A stretch of DNA of 64,000 nt from Collimonas sp. PA-H2 (GCF_002564105.1 NZ_PDBX01000001.1:1984001-2048000), one strand, 5' to 3'. Positions 19,201 to 28,377 are shown, counted from the first letter of the stretch. Made by a program: numbers and translations. The notes: generated from the sequence alone by a model not told the origin.

Positions 19201-19830
19201 TTACCAGCCTGGATCGACGACTTTGCCATTCACAATCTTTGCCTCGCGAAAATCCCCGCCGGCCATTTCATACGCCTGCCCATAGATGCAATCGCGAGGA
19301 TCTTTGCAATGCTTGTAGCCCACGTCAGGAATCGGCACACGCCGTTGCACATCCCATCCCAGCAAAATGCCGTTGTCCTTCAAGCGCAGCTTGATGCGCA
19401 AGACGCCGCCGTTTTCGCGGATGTAGTTCAGAATCTCGTCGGGAATACGTTCGGCCACGGGGATGGTGTAGTCGCCGATAATGGTGCCGCCGTTCCAGCC
19501 ACCGCCTCCCGGTTTTTGCCGAAATTCACCCACGCGCCAGGTAGCTCGAATCGTTTTCGGCAGCCCTCTTTCACCGCCAGGATAGGCTAATTGCCCGCCA
19601 TTCTTTAGACTGAGAGAGCTAGGCGCATCAATCACGTAACCGCGATCGTCGTAAAACGTCACTCCTTGTTTCAAGCTAAGCGCATCCATTACCAGATCGC
19701 CCATGCCACCCGTACCGCGAAAGCGGTCAGTATCGGAATTCCCGCCCTGCGCCGCATCAGCACCGGCCATCGCCTTGCATGCAAACAGCAGGGTCAGACT
19801 TGCCAATATGCCCAAGAGCATGCGTGTCAT
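19201..19830 (-). CDS. Unknown exported protein, possibly truncated
   Basis: This protein of about 209 residues starts with a signal peptide or lipoprotein-like segment (MTRMLLGILASLTLLFACKA-MAGA). The mature part includes GVTFYDDRGYVIDAPSSLSL, AYPGGERGLPKTIRATWRVG and IRENGGVLRIKLRLKDNGI. I do not recognise a named family; the general look is of small beta proteins found beside toxin or RHS genes. The frame is open upstream to a GTG at 19908, but that stretch is a remnant of an RHS signal-peptide region, so 19830 is preferred even though its ribosome site is weak. It ends PGW-TAA, and the same frame continues as coding-like sequence to 18961, so a nonsense mutation may have shortened it. It lies just upstream of the RHS gene. 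Confidence 0.55.
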   Translation of the reverse strand: MTRMLLGILASLTLLFACKAMAGADAAQGGNSDTDRFRGTGGMGDLVMDALSLKQGVTFYDDRGYVIDAPSSLSLKNGGQLAYPGGERGLPKTIRATWRVGEFRQKPGGGGWNGGTIIGDYTIPVAERIPDEILNYIRENGGVLRIKLRLKDNGILLGWDVQRRVPIPDVGYKHCKDPRDCIYGQAYEMAGGDFREAKIVNGKVVDPGW

Positions 19831-19896
19831 GGCTTGAGAAGGAAGTAAGCCGTCTTTCAAGACGTCACCGTCAAAGCCAGGGATCGGGCTCGGGCA

Positions 19897-19938
19897 GCAG
19901 GCTTGCACCGGCGCCGATACGAAAACAGCGCTGCCAGC
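19897..19938 (-). repeat. Remnant of an RHS-gene signal-peptide region
   Basis: About 42 bases match 18804-18846, the signal-peptide/cleavage region of the RHS gene, at roughly 85 percent by eye, with one base missing. On the minus strand one frame still reads VQACCPSP against VQACGPSP in the intact gene. It suggests that a second RHS gene or a duplication once lay here and decayed, leaving its 5' end. Confidence 0.5.
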
Positions 19939-19960
19939 GGTTTAGGCAATAGCCGCATGA

Positions 19961-21352
19961 CTAGGCTCCGTCACAGACCGGGCAATTAGGACCCGTACAG
20001 GTTCCGCCCGGATCAACCGGCTTGGGCGGCACTGTGCAACCGACACTGCCGCAGGCAGGAGGATCGGTGGTGACGACAGGCGGATCCCCCGGATTGGTCG
20101 GATTGCCGCCGTTACCCATGCCGGGAACCGACACAGGGTTATCCGGCTCGATGGCGTCCGACTGCATCTGCATGGTGACGTCGGTCACCACCGGTATGCG
20201 GCCGTTGCTGACCAGTTGCGTGTAGACGGGGTCGGTCTTGGTATCCAGCCATTTCAGGTACTTGGTGTAGATCAAGCCCATCAGCGGCACCTTGGGCGCA
20301 TAGCCTTGCGTGATGCGGACCTTGATCACGTTGGCGTCCTGCAGGCTCTGACCGGAACTGCCGCCGATCTTGCCGGGATCCTTGAAAGCCAGGTTGCGAT
20401 TGGGAATCACGCGCTTGCCGTTGCCGACCGTTTGCGTGAGCGAATCGTCCTTCCAGTCGTCGAAGCTTTCCTTGGTCGGATTCAGCAGTTCTATCCATGC
20501 GCCGCCCTGGGTCATGGATTTCGTGCAGGTAGCCTGGTCGTCAGAGGTAAACGTCGCGCCGGCGACGGCTTGCGCCGCCGCCAGATCGGCAGGATTCCTG
20601 GTGGTTTCGCAGATCGCCAGCGCCCGCGACCTGGCCAGTTCCTGCGTATTCAGGCCGCCGCCATACAACGGAATCAAGGCATTCGCATAAGCCTTCCCTA
20701 CAGAGTTCAGGCTGGCGTTGGCCATGCTGCCGGCGCGCGCGGCCATGAAGCTGGCCTGGTTCATCTGGTTTTTGGCGAAAAACAGCATGCCGTATTGCAG
20801 AACGGCCAGTCCCAGCAAGCTGACGATCGGACCCACCACCGCAAACTCGATCATCGATGCCCCGCGCTGCAAGCGCATGGATGGCTTTGCCGCAGGTTTT
20901 CCATAAGGCGGCATCGATGGCTGGGCGCCGACGGTATCGCTGCGCTTGCGAGCCTCTAAGCTGGGGTGGCATAGGCGGTCGCCATGGCGGATTGCCAGCC
21001 GCTCGATCGCCCCGGCGGGTAACTCCAGCGTGTGGACAGCGCGTGCCAGAGGCCGCCCCTGCCCGTCCCGCCCCGAACTGCGGCTGGCACGCCATGGCTT
21101 AAGCTGAGGAATGCACTTGGTGACGACGCCATCGCCATCAAGGTAGACCACATCGATCGCGTAGCGCATGAATGCCGTATGCACGCTCGGACAGCGGGTA
21201 ATCAGCAGGCCTGGCATGTTCTCCACGCAGCTGCGCATGGGCCGGCTCATCATCAGGCCGACAAAGCGTTGCAGGAAATTATCGGCCAGCCTGAGTGTCA
21301 GCTTGTGCACGCCACTGCCGGTGTGCATGGTTGCGGGATGGAAGCTTTTCAT
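19961..21352 (-). CDS. DUF192 domain fused to a TadE-like pseudopilin
   Basis: This protein of about 463 residues combines two parts. Residues of about 8-130 are a DUF192 domain (LTLRLADNFLQRFVGLMMSR, then CPSVHTAFMRYAIDVVYLDG). From about 160 there is a TadE-type pilin segment (RGASMIEFAVVGPIVSLLGL, then FFAKNQMNQASFMAARAGS) followed by a periplasmic domain and a Pro/Gly/Cys-rich tail (GNPTNPGDPPVV, PPACGSVGCTVPPKPVD, CTGPNCPVCDGA). The start at 21352 overlaps the tadC stop as ATGA, the coupling used through this operon, which supports a real fusion. An ATG at the TadE junction has no ribosome site. It is the last gene of the tad run. Alternatively a single-base error could have joined two genes. 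Confidence 0.8.
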   Translation of the reverse strand: MKSFHPATMHTGSGVHKLTLRLADNFLQRFVGLMMSRPMRSCVENMPGLLITRCPSVHTAFMRYAIDVVYLDGDGVVTKCIPQLKPWRASRSSGRDGQGRPLARAVHTLELPAGAIERLAIRHGDRLCHPSLEARKRSDTVGAQPSMPPYGKPAAKPSMRLQRGASMIEFAVVGPIVSLLGLAVLQYGMLFFAKNQMNQASFMAARAGSMANASLNSVGKAYANALIPLYGGGLNTQELARSRALAICETTRNPADLAAAQAVAGATFTSDDQATCTKSMTQGGAWIELLNPTKESFDDWKDDSLTQTVGNGKRVIPNRNLAFKDPGKIGGSSGQSLQDANVIKVRITQGYAPKVPLMGLIYTKYLKWLDTKTDPVYTQLVSNGRIPVVTDVTMQMQSDAIEPDNPVSVPGMGNGGNPTNPGDPPVVTTDPPACGSVGCTVPPKPVDPGGTCTGPNCPVCDGA

Positions 21353-22281
21353 AGACCTGAATGTAGGAACTTCATCACAATCGGAAAGAACAGCACAATG
21401 AAGGTGCAAGGGAAAATAAAGACAATCAAGGGAAACAGCATTTTTACCGGCGCTTCCATGGCCAGCTTTTCCGCCCGCAGGAAGCGCTCGGTACGGCGCT
21501 GGTCGGCCTGCGCCCGCAGCACCGGCCCTAGGTTCATGCCCATGCTTTCGGCCTGGATAACCGCAGTCGTAAAATTGGTGACGCTGGCTTCATTGAGACG
21601 GTCGGCCATGTCGCGCAAGGACATGGCGCGGCCCTTGCCGGCGCGTATGTCGCGCAGGACGCGCTGGAACTCTTCCCGCAATACGCCTTTCGGTCCCTTC
21701 GCGACAGCCTGGTTCATGGCGCCCTGCATATTCAGGCCGGCCTCGACGCACAGCGTGATGATGTCGAGATAGAACGGCAGCGTCTTGAGCAGCTCGCGCC
21801 GCCTCGCGCCCAGCAGGTCGCTCAGCCAGATCGCCGGGTAAGCCCAGCCGCACAAGGCGCCGCCGGCGCATACCTGTAGATAGAGGCTGCCGCTAAAGCC
21901 TGCGCTATCGGCCGAAGCATGATCGAAAGATCCGAGTCCCCACCAAAACATCAGCGCCGTCAAAATCGCTGAAAATATGCGGCTGGCCAGGAATTGCGTC
22001 GGGCTGATGGTGAAATCCAGTCCGGCCTTGCGCAGCCGCGTCAACAGCGCGCCATGCACCTTGCTGGAGACAAGCGGATCGATGTAATAGCTGATTGCCT
22101 GTATCGGCCACCAGGCCAGACGGAAACCGATAGGCGGCGGATCCTTGTATTCACGGTCCTCCTCCGGCACGGCAGCCACTGCGCGGCTGACCAGCCAGGC
22201 CAGCAAGGCCACCGACAGGCCGATCGCCAAGGCAAACAGCAAGCTGATCAAGCCGAAATTATTATTCATGGTTTCCTTCAT
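21349..22281 (-). CDS. tadC: Tad pilus inner-membrane protein TadC (type II secretion F family)
   Basis: This protein of about 310 residues is one of the two GspF-like platform proteins of the Tad pilus. Membrane segments occur near the N-terminus (FGLISLLFALAIGLSVALLA), in the middle (ILTALMFWWGLGSF; LQVCAGGALCGWAYPAIWL) and at the C-terminus (MLFPLIVFIFPCTFIVLFFP). The T2SSF core includes LPFYLDIITLCVEAGLNMQG and AVIQAESMGMNLGPVLRAQA. The start is taken at 22281; an ATG four codons later is also possible. It follows tadB by 19 bases and overlaps the DUF192-TadE gene by four bases. Confidence 0.92.
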   Translation of the reverse strand: MKETMNNNFGLISLLFALAIGLSVALLAWLVSRAVAAVPEEDREYKDPPPIGFRLAWWPIQAISYYIDPLVSSKVHGALLTRLRKAGLDFTISPTQFLASRIFSAILTALMFWWGLGSFDHASADSAGFSGSLYLQVCAGGALCGWAYPAIWLSDLLGARRRELLKTLPFYLDIITLCVEAGLNMQGAMNQAVAKGPKGVLREEFQRVLRDIRAGKGRAMSLRDMADRLNEASVTNFTTAVIQAESMGMNLGPVLRAQADQRRTERFLRAEKLAMEAPVKMLFPLIVFIFPCTFIVLFFPIVMKFLHSGL

Positions 22282-22300
22282 ATCGAGGCTCTTTTGCCGA

Positions 22301-23161
22301 TCACACGTCAATCGCAATAATCTTGCGGATGACAAACACGCCCATGAACTCAAAAAAGGCTATCACTCCCAGCGTGGCCCAGCCGGTGCGGCTATGCCAC
22401 AGCAGGCTCATCGCTTCCGGCTCCATCTTGTTGAGGATTGCCATCAGCACCATCGGCAACAGTCCCACCACCCATGCCTGCAATTTTCCTTGCGCCGTCA
22501 AGGCCCCGATCTTTCCTTCCATTTGCAAACGGCTGCGGATGGTGTTGGCCGTGCGCTCCAGCGTCTCGGCCAGGCCGCCGCCGGTTTCATTGGCGATACG
22601 CATGGCCGACACCACCAGCGTCGTGGTCTGGGTAGGCATGCGGCGCGCCAGGTTGTTGAGACTCTGCTCCAGGGTCACGCCCAGGCGCTGCTCGCGGATC
22701 ATCAGCGAAAATTCCTGCCCCAAGGGCGCTTGCGCCTCAGTGACCAATTGCTGAATGGCAGAAGTCAGGCCGACGCCGGCGCGCATGCCGCCGGATAGCA
22801 TCATCAGCGCATCCGGCAGCTGTTCCTCGAATTTACGCAGGCGGCGTTTGCGCATCCATCCATACAAAGTACGCGGCAACAGTGCCAGCGCAAAAAACAC
22901 GGGAATCGCAATGATGACCGTGCCGGTGATGATCCATACCAGCAGTCCGCCCAGCGCCATGACCGCAAGATTGGCCACGAACAGCTTGGCTGGATCGATG
23001 AACAGGAAAAACTCCTGCGCCTGGAACTTGGTGCGTTCGGTAAAACTGGCGCGGTAGCGATTCATCGTCACCGTTCCCATGTCGATGACGAACCAGCCCA
23101 GCAATCCCGCCGACAGCGCCACGACGACGGTAATGATGGTGAGCATGTTGCTGTTATTCAT
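22301..23161 (-). CDS. tadB: Tad pilus inner-membrane protein TadB (type II secretion F family)
   Basis: This 286-residue protein is the partner platform protein of TadC and sits with the TadA ATPase in the inner membrane. It starts with a membrane helix (MLTIITVVVALSAGLLGWFV), has a further pair (VANLAVMALGGLLVWIITGT) and ends with membrane segments around WATLGVIAFFEFMGVFVIRK. The F-domain motif FEEQLPDALMMLSGGMRAGV and SAMRIANETGGGLAETLER is clear. It lies nine bases after tadA. Confidence 0.93.
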   Translation of the reverse strand: MNNSNMLTIITVVVALSAGLLGWFVIDMGTVTMNRYRASFTERTKFQAQEFFLFIDPAKLFVANLAVMALGGLLVWIITGTVIIAIPVFFALALLPRTLYGWMRKRRLRKFEEQLPDALMMLSGGMRAGVGLTSAIQQLVTEAQAPLGQEFSLMIREQRLGVTLEQSLNNLARRMPTQTTTLVVSAMRIANETGGGLAETLERTANTIRSRLQMEGKIGALTAQGKLQAWVVGLLPMVLMAILNKMEPEAMSLLWHSRTGWATLGVIAFFEFMGVFVIRKIIAIDV

Positions 23162-23170
23162 GGCTCGGTC

Positions 23171-25015
23171 CTATACATTGGCGCTATGCATGGCGCCGCG
23201 TTCGTCACGGCCGCTTTCATCGAACGGCTTGAAGATGGCCATGTCAAGATCGCTGCCGGTGGCGCGCAGCTCTTCGTAGAAGGTCGGCACCATGTCGCAA
23301 CCGGTGAAGAAGCCGGTTACTTTATTGTTCGGCCCGGTATAACCCTTGTTGACGAACTTGAACAATTCCTGGATCTGGATCTTGCCACTTTCCATGCCGG
23401 TCAGTTCGGTGATGCTGGTCACCATCCGGCTGCCGCAGGCAAAGCGGGTCTGCTGCACCACGATGTCGACCGCCGACGAAATCTGCTCGCGGATCGCCAC
23501 CAGCGGCAAGTCCATGCCCGCCATCAGCACCATGGTCTCCAGCCGCGCCAAGCCGTCGCGCGGCGTGTTCGCGTGCAAGGTGGTCAGCGAACCTTCATGG
23601 CCGGTGTTCATCGCCTGCAGCATGTCCATTGCTTCCGCACCGCGGCACTCGCCGACCACAATCCGGTCGGGCCGCATACGCAACGTGTTCTTGACCAGTT
23701 CCCGGATCAGCACAGCGCCCTTGCCTTCGACGTTGGCGGGACGCGATTCCAGGCTGATCAGATGCTCGTGATGCAGCTTGAGTTCTGCCGCATCCTCAAC
23801 CGTGATGACGCGTTCGCCGGTCGGGATGAAATTGGACAAAATATTCAGCAGCGTGGTTTTTCCTGAACCGGTGCCGCCGGACACAATGATGTTCTTGCGC
23901 GACACCACGCAAATTTCCAGGAAGCTAGCCATCGCCGGACTGAGTGCGCCGAACTGCACCAGATCCTGCGCTCCCAGTTTCTTTTTTGAGAATTTCCGAA
24001 TCGTCAGGCAGGAGCCTTTCAGCGCCAGCGGCGGAATGATGGCATTCACCCGCGAACCGTCTTTCAGGCGTGCATCCACCATCGGCGAGGATTCGTCGAT
24101 ACGCCGCCCCAAGGGCGCGACGATGCGCTCAATCACCCCCATCACCGCCCGGTCTCCGGTGAACGTCAGCGGATGCTTCTGCAAGCGGCCGGCACGTTCA
24201 ACATAGATTTCGTCGAAGCGGTTGACCATGATTTCGGTCACGCTATCGTCAGCCAGCAACTCTTCCAGCGGCCCCAGGCCGATCGCCTCGTCCAGCACCT
24301 GCTTGCACAGCAGCTCGCGGTCAAGTTCCGCCGGAATGTCCAGATCCACTTCGCGCAAGATCTGCCGGATCAAGGCCTCGGTCTCCTTGCGCAGGTGCTC
24401 GTCGGTCATGCTGTGGACGTCGTGACGCCGCAGATCCATCGTTTCCAGCAGCTTGGTATGGATGCGCTTGCGCCACTCGAATTCAAGTTCCTTGCGTTTA
24501 GGATCCGGCGCAATCACCAGCGCGAAGCCCGCGCTCGGCGGCGGCGCCTTGGCGCCGGCATGGTCCAAGGCTTCCGCATCCGCCTGTTCCTGCAGGATCT
24601 GGCGCTGGACCCGCTCCGCCGTCAGGCGCGAAGCCTTCAATTCGTCGGTCGCCATCTGGTTGCGGATCGCAGCCGTGTCGGAGCGCGACTTCGGATGCGC
24701 CGCCTGGACCATGCCGGAACTGGCGCCAAGCTCCGTTATGCGAAGCTTGAAGGGACCGATGCCGACCACTTCGCTTTCCTTCAGCGGGCCATACTGGCCA
24801 TCGATGCGCACGCCGTCGACGCTGACGCCGCCGAACGACCCCATGTCTTCAAGCAAAACGCCGGAAGGCGTCTTGAACAGGCGCGCATGTTCCTTGGATA
24901 CGCGCCAGCTATCGAGCCGGACTTCATTTTGCGCACCTTTGCCGATCACGCATTCATCAGGCGCCTGCACCAGCTTTTTATTGCCGTCGGAGTCAAGTAT
25001 TTCAATTTGGAGCAT
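23171..25015 (-). CDS. tadA: Tad pilus ATPase TadA/CpaF with an N-terminal FHA domain
   Basis: This protein of about 614 residues powers pilus assembly. Residues of about 1-95 form an FHA phosphothreonine-binding domain (ECVIGKGAQNEVRLDSWRVS, then KEHARLF). The CpaF ATPase follows from about 190: Walker A SGGTGSGKTTLLN, the basic region EHLISLESRPANVEGKGAV, Walker B RPDRIVVGECRGAEAMDML and the histidine box GHEGSLTTLHANTPRD. An FHA domain on TadA is not the classical layout and suggests control by a Ser/Thr kinase. The start at 25015 is chosen because AAGG lies upstream and the FHA fold begins there; a longer upstream frame would overlap the secretin gene. Confidence 0.93.
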   Translation of the reverse strand: MLQIEILDSDGNKKLVQAPDECVIGKGAQNEVRLDSWRVSKEHARLFKTPSGVLLEDMGSFGGVSVDGVRIDGQYGPLKESEVVGIGPFKLRITELGASSGMVQAAHPKSRSDTAAIRNQMATDELKASRLTAERVQRQILQEQADAEALDHAGAKAPPPSAGFALVIAPDPKRKELEFEWRKRIHTKLLETMDLRRHDVHSMTDEHLRKETEALIRQILREVDLDIPAELDRELLCKQVLDEAIGLGPLEELLADDSVTEIMVNRFDEIYVERAGRLQKHPLTFTGDRAVMGVIERIVAPLGRRIDESSPMVDARLKDGSRVNAIIPPLALKGSCLTIRKFSKKKLGAQDLVQFGALSPAMASFLEICVVSRKNIIVSGGTGSGKTTLLNILSNFIPTGERVITVEDAAELKLHHEHLISLESRPANVEGKGAVLIRELVKNTLRMRPDRIVVGECRGAEAMDMLQAMNTGHEGSLTTLHANTPRDGLARLETMVLMAGMDLPLVAIREQISSAVDIVVQQTRFACGSRMVTSITELTGMESGKIQIQELFKFVNKGYTGPNNKVTGFFTGCDMVPTFYEELRATGSDLDMAIFKPFDESGRDERGAMHSANV

Positions 25016-25035
25016 GGTTGTACCTTGGTTTATTT

Positions 25036-27312
25036 CTATTGCGCCGCGACCGGCAGCAGCCATTGCGTAGCGACCCAACCGCGCTTGCCGTCGACCTGCA
25101 CCGGCGACCAATAGCCATTCGGCACTTGCGGCAAGCCTTCAACGATGCTGCCACTCGCTAGTTGTTGAATCACCGGCGCGTTGACATCGGCGCTGGCCCG
25201 CAACGCCAGCTGATTCAGCGTTACGCGATAGCGCTTGGCTTCGTTCGCATCACCGCCCTTGGCGTTGGCCGTAACCGTAGTGGCATTGGCCGGCTTCAAG
25301 TTAGGATTGCCGGCGCCGATGAGGCTGCCTTGCTGGTCGGGACGGGCGATCTGGCTGCCCGCATACGGATGGATAGTCGGCTGCAGTTTCGATGGCTCTA
25401 CCGATGCGCTGGCGACCCAGCCATTGATCGCACCGATGACGACGTTGCGCCACTGAGGGAAATCCACCGGCTGCGGATCGAGGCCGCCCATCTGCACGAT
25501 GGAACCTCGTCCCAATTGCAGCAATGCCCTGCTTTGCGGATTGGGCTCGGCTCGCACGATCAAGCCGTCGGTCTTGACCTGCAGCGAGCTGCCGCCGGAC
25601 TGCAACGGGTTTTGCCCCGCCGGCACCAAAACCGCACCGGTAGCCGCCTTGATGCCGCCTGCCTGGGCCGGAACGATAGACGCCGGTTGCACCGGCGTCA
25701 GTGCCGGTGCGACGGCTTGCTGGTCGCCATCTTCTGCCGCAGGAGCATGCAGCGGCGCCAGCGATGGCTGGCCGGTGCGCGCCGGATCGACGCCCGGTTG
25801 CAGCGGAGTGGTCAGATACGGTTGCTTGCCGAAATTGTCTTCCAACCGCTGGCCGGTGCGCTGCACACGGTCGACCAGTCCGGCTGAATTGCTATCGACC
25901 ACGGTCGGAGTCACGAACACTACCAGTTCGGTTTCATCATTCTGGAAACGCTTGGAACGGAACAGGGCGCCCAGAATAGGAATGTCGCCGAGGAAAGGAA
26001 CCTTGTCGATATTATTGCTGCTCTTGCGCGAGATCAGTCCCGACAGCACCAGCGTCTCGCCGTTCCTGACATTGAATTCCGTGTTGGTCTTGCGGGTGCT
26101 GATGGCAGGACCGGCGGTGGTGATGACGGAGCCGTCGATAGAGCTGACTTCACTTTCAATCTTGGCGCGGATCACACCGTTGCGGTCGACCCGCGGTTCG
26201 ATATCGAGCTTGATGCCATATGGCTTGAACATGACGGTCAGGCCGTTGATGGACGAAACCGAATACGGATATTCGCCGCCCACCAGGAAACTGGCTTTGG
26301 AACCGTTGCGGGCCGACAGTTGCGGTTCCGACAGGACCGTCGCTTTGCCGTTTTGCGCCAACAGGTTCAACTGCGCATTCAGGCCCAGGTTGACCGCACT
26401 CAAGATATTCAAAGCCGACGGCAGCACCACGCCGGTGCCGGCGTTGCCGCCGGGAGCTGTGATCGGCGGCGGGTTGTCCTGGCCGGTTTGTATATTGATC
26501 TGATACGGTCCATCGTTGCCGCGTCGCGCCGGCCTCCAGATGCCGCCGATGATGGCGCCGCCGGTAGAGGTCCATTTCAAGCCGAGTTCCTGCAGCTCGC
26601 TTTTCGGGAACTCAACCACCTTCACGTCCATCAATACCATTTTTTCCCAGCCCAGCTGGTTGGTGAAGTTGACGATCTGCGGGTAACGCTTGGCAAGATC
26701 GTCGATTTTCTTGATGTCGACATCGGCCAGGTCGTCGCCCTCGACAATCACCTTGTCGCCGATAATCGAAGCCTTGGTGTTGGGGATAGTCGTCAGGAAG
26801 GCAGCGATTTCGCGCGCGAAACGGCTGGTGTCGCCTGGCACGATATTTATCTTGACGCGCTGATAGCGGCCGTCTTCATTCCAGATGAACAGAGAGGAGG
26901 TGCCGATGCCATTGGCAAACAGGATCACCTCTCTGTTGTCCAACGCCGCCGCGCTCATGATCTGGCCGTTGCCGACAGCGATGCGTGCTACGCCCGGCGC
27001 TGGAAATACGCGCGACTCGCCGACGAACATTTCGATTTCCGGAATCTGCGCTTGGTCGTCCTGCTTCTTGATCGGGCTGTAGGGCTGATTCAAAGCGACG
27101 TTCGAGCGCTTCTGACTGGAGCGGTAAGTATCCGCGTAGCCGTTCTTGAGCGGCAGATTGCTGCCCTTGTCAGCGTTGCCTTCAGCACCAGGGATATTTG
27201 ACGGAACGCTCTGTGCGAAGGCGGCCATGTCGATCCCGGCAAAAGCAAGCGCCAGGAAAAACATCAGCGGTTTGACGGGGAAACGGCGAAGTTGCTTGTT
27301 GTTCTTTATCAT
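25036..27312 (-). CDS. cpaC: Tad pilus secretin CpaC/RcpA with two C-terminal SH3 domains
   Basis: This 758-residue protein forms the outer-membrane ring of the Tad pilus. After a signal peptide (PLMFFLALAFAGIDMAAFA-Q) come the N-terminal domain (EMFVGESRVFPAPGVARIAV), a BON-like segment (ASIIGDKVIVEGDDLADVDI) and the secretin core (VLSEPQLSARNGSKASFLVG, then FNVRNGETLVLSGLI and VPFLGDIPILGALFRS). The last 200 residues hold two SH3-like modules (LIVRAEPNPQSRALLQLGRG; LALRASADVNAPVIQQLASG), which usually bind peptidoglycan. They could anchor the ring to the cell wall. Classical CpaC ends shortly after the secretin core, so this extension is unusual. It lies between cpaB and tadA. Confidence 0.92.
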   Translation of the reverse strand: MIKNNKQLRRFPVKPLMFFLALAFAGIDMAAFAQSVPSNIPGAEGNADKGSNLPLKNGYADTYRSSQKRSNVALNQPYSPIKKQDDQAQIPEIEMFVGESRVFPAPGVARIAVGNGQIMSAAALDNREVILFANGIGTSSLFIWNEDGRYQRVKINIVPGDTSRFAREIAAFLTTIPNTKASIIGDKVIVEGDDLADVDIKKIDDLAKRYPQIVNFTNQLGWEKMVLMDVKVVEFPKSELQELGLKWTSTGGAIIGGIWRPARRGNDGPYQINIQTGQDNPPPITAPGGNAGTGVVLPSALNILSAVNLGLNAQLNLLAQNGKATVLSEPQLSARNGSKASFLVGGEYPYSVSSINGLTVMFKPYGIKLDIEPRVDRNGVIRAKIESEVSSIDGSVITTAGPAISTRKTNTEFNVRNGETLVLSGLISRKSSNNIDKVPFLGDIPILGALFRSKRFQNDETELVVFVTPTVVDSNSAGLVDRVQRTGQRLEDNFGKQPYLTTPLQPGVDPARTGQPSLAPLHAPAAEDGDQQAVAPALTPVQPASIVPAQAGGIKAATGAVLVPAGQNPLQSGGSSLQVKTDGLIVRAEPNPQSRALLQLGRGSIVQMGGLDPQPVDFPQWRNVVIGAINGWVASASVEPSKLQPTIHPYAGSQIARPDQQGSLIGAGNPNLKPANATTVTANAKGGDANEAKRYRVTLNQLALRASADVNAPVIQQLASGSIVEGLPQVPNGYWSPVQVDGKRGWVATQWLLPVAAQ

Positions 27313-27373
27313 GGATTTAATTCGTTACTCTGTTCAAATGACGTTCAATTGCTGCTTGCGCTGCATACCTGGT

Positions 27374-28363
27374 TTAACGCTGGCCGCCGTTATTGATGAC
27401 TGCCACCGCAGGCTGGGCTGAATTGGGATTGGCGCCCGCCGCGGTGGTCGCCGGCGCACCTGGTTTAAGCGAGGCTGCCGGCGGCGCACCGTCGAACTGG
27501 CCTGGCTGGCTGGCCGGCGTCTGGAATTTGCCGAGGACCAGCGCTTCTTCCGGGATCTTGATGGTGCCGCCGCCATAAATTACCGGCACCACGTTGTCCG
27601 ACGGTTCACGGGTGCTGCCGCCGGTCAGGCCGAGCAGAGAGGCGACATCAGCGTTGCTGTTGCCGATCGGTTGCTTGTCTTGCGGATTGCGCAGCAGCGC
27701 AGTGAGTTTCCCCGCTTCCCGCGCGACGATGATGTTCTGCGCCTGTTCCGGCGAAGTCTCAAGGGTCACAGTTGAATACTCGCGTCGTTCGCCGCTCTTC
27801 GGGTCGTCGACCGAGCGTTGGCCGGTGGCCATCACGGGAATGCTTTGCAACAGCGGAAAGGTGACTTTCTTGCCCTTCCTGTCAATGGTAGCCATCAAGT
27901 CCACCATATCGCCCGGCTCCAGCATGCCCGAGATGGAATTGATTTCATCGACTGCCACGGTCAAAGCGCGGTGACCTGGCTCAACCCGCGCCGAAAATGT
28001 AGGAGCGCGCTTGGTTTCCATCAGCCCCCAGAGAATCATTTCACCTGCATTCACCGGATATGCCAGCACCTGGCCTTCGACGCGATCAAAGGCGTCCGGC
28101 GAAATCGCTTGCGAATGTGCATACTGCAGGGGCACCGGCCGCACAGCGACATTTTCCGATGAGAGCCGCTCACCCTTCTTCAACTCGCGTTTGGCCACCA
28201 CGATATTGACCGTCTCGCCTTTGCTGCGCGCTTCGATTGCCTCCATCTGGTGCGACAGGAAACTGCGGGCGGCCAGCGCGGCCAGCAAGCCGATGCCGAG
28301 CGCGACGCCAAGGATGATCCAGGTTTTGCCCGGTTTGAATTTTTTAGGTAGGGAAAGCTTCAT
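27374..28363 (-). CDS. cpaB: Tad pilus assembly protein CpaB/RcpC
   Basis: This protein of about 329 residues has an N-terminal membrane helix (TWIILGVALGIGLLAALAAR), a SAF domain (VNIVVAKRELKKGERLSSEN, then FDRVEGQVLAYPVNAGEMIL) and the RcpC domain (RALTVAVDEINSISGMLEPG, then DMVDLMATI). It is a periplasmic assembly factor that interacts with the secretin. The last 70 residues are a Pro/Ala-rich tail. The start at 28363 gives the membrane helix the usual position; the longer upstream frame overlaps the preceding gene. Confidence 0.92.
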   Translation of the reverse strand: MKLSLPKKFKPGKTWIILGVALGIGLLAALAARSFLSHQMEAIEARSKGETVNIVVAKRELKKGERLSSENVAVRPVPLQYAHSQAISPDAFDRVEGQVLAYPVNAGEMILWGLMETKRAPTFSARVEPGHRALTVAVDEINSISGMLEPGDMVDLMATIDRKGKKVTFPLLQSIPVMATGQRSVDDPKSGERREYSTVTLETSPEQAQNIIVAREAGKLTALLRNPQDKQPIGNSNADVASLLGLTGGSTREPSDNVVPVIYGGGTIKIPEEALVLGKFQTPASQPGQFDGAPPAASLKPGAPATTAAGANPNSAQPAVAVINNGGQR

Positions 28364-28377
28364 AAAGTCGGTTCGAA

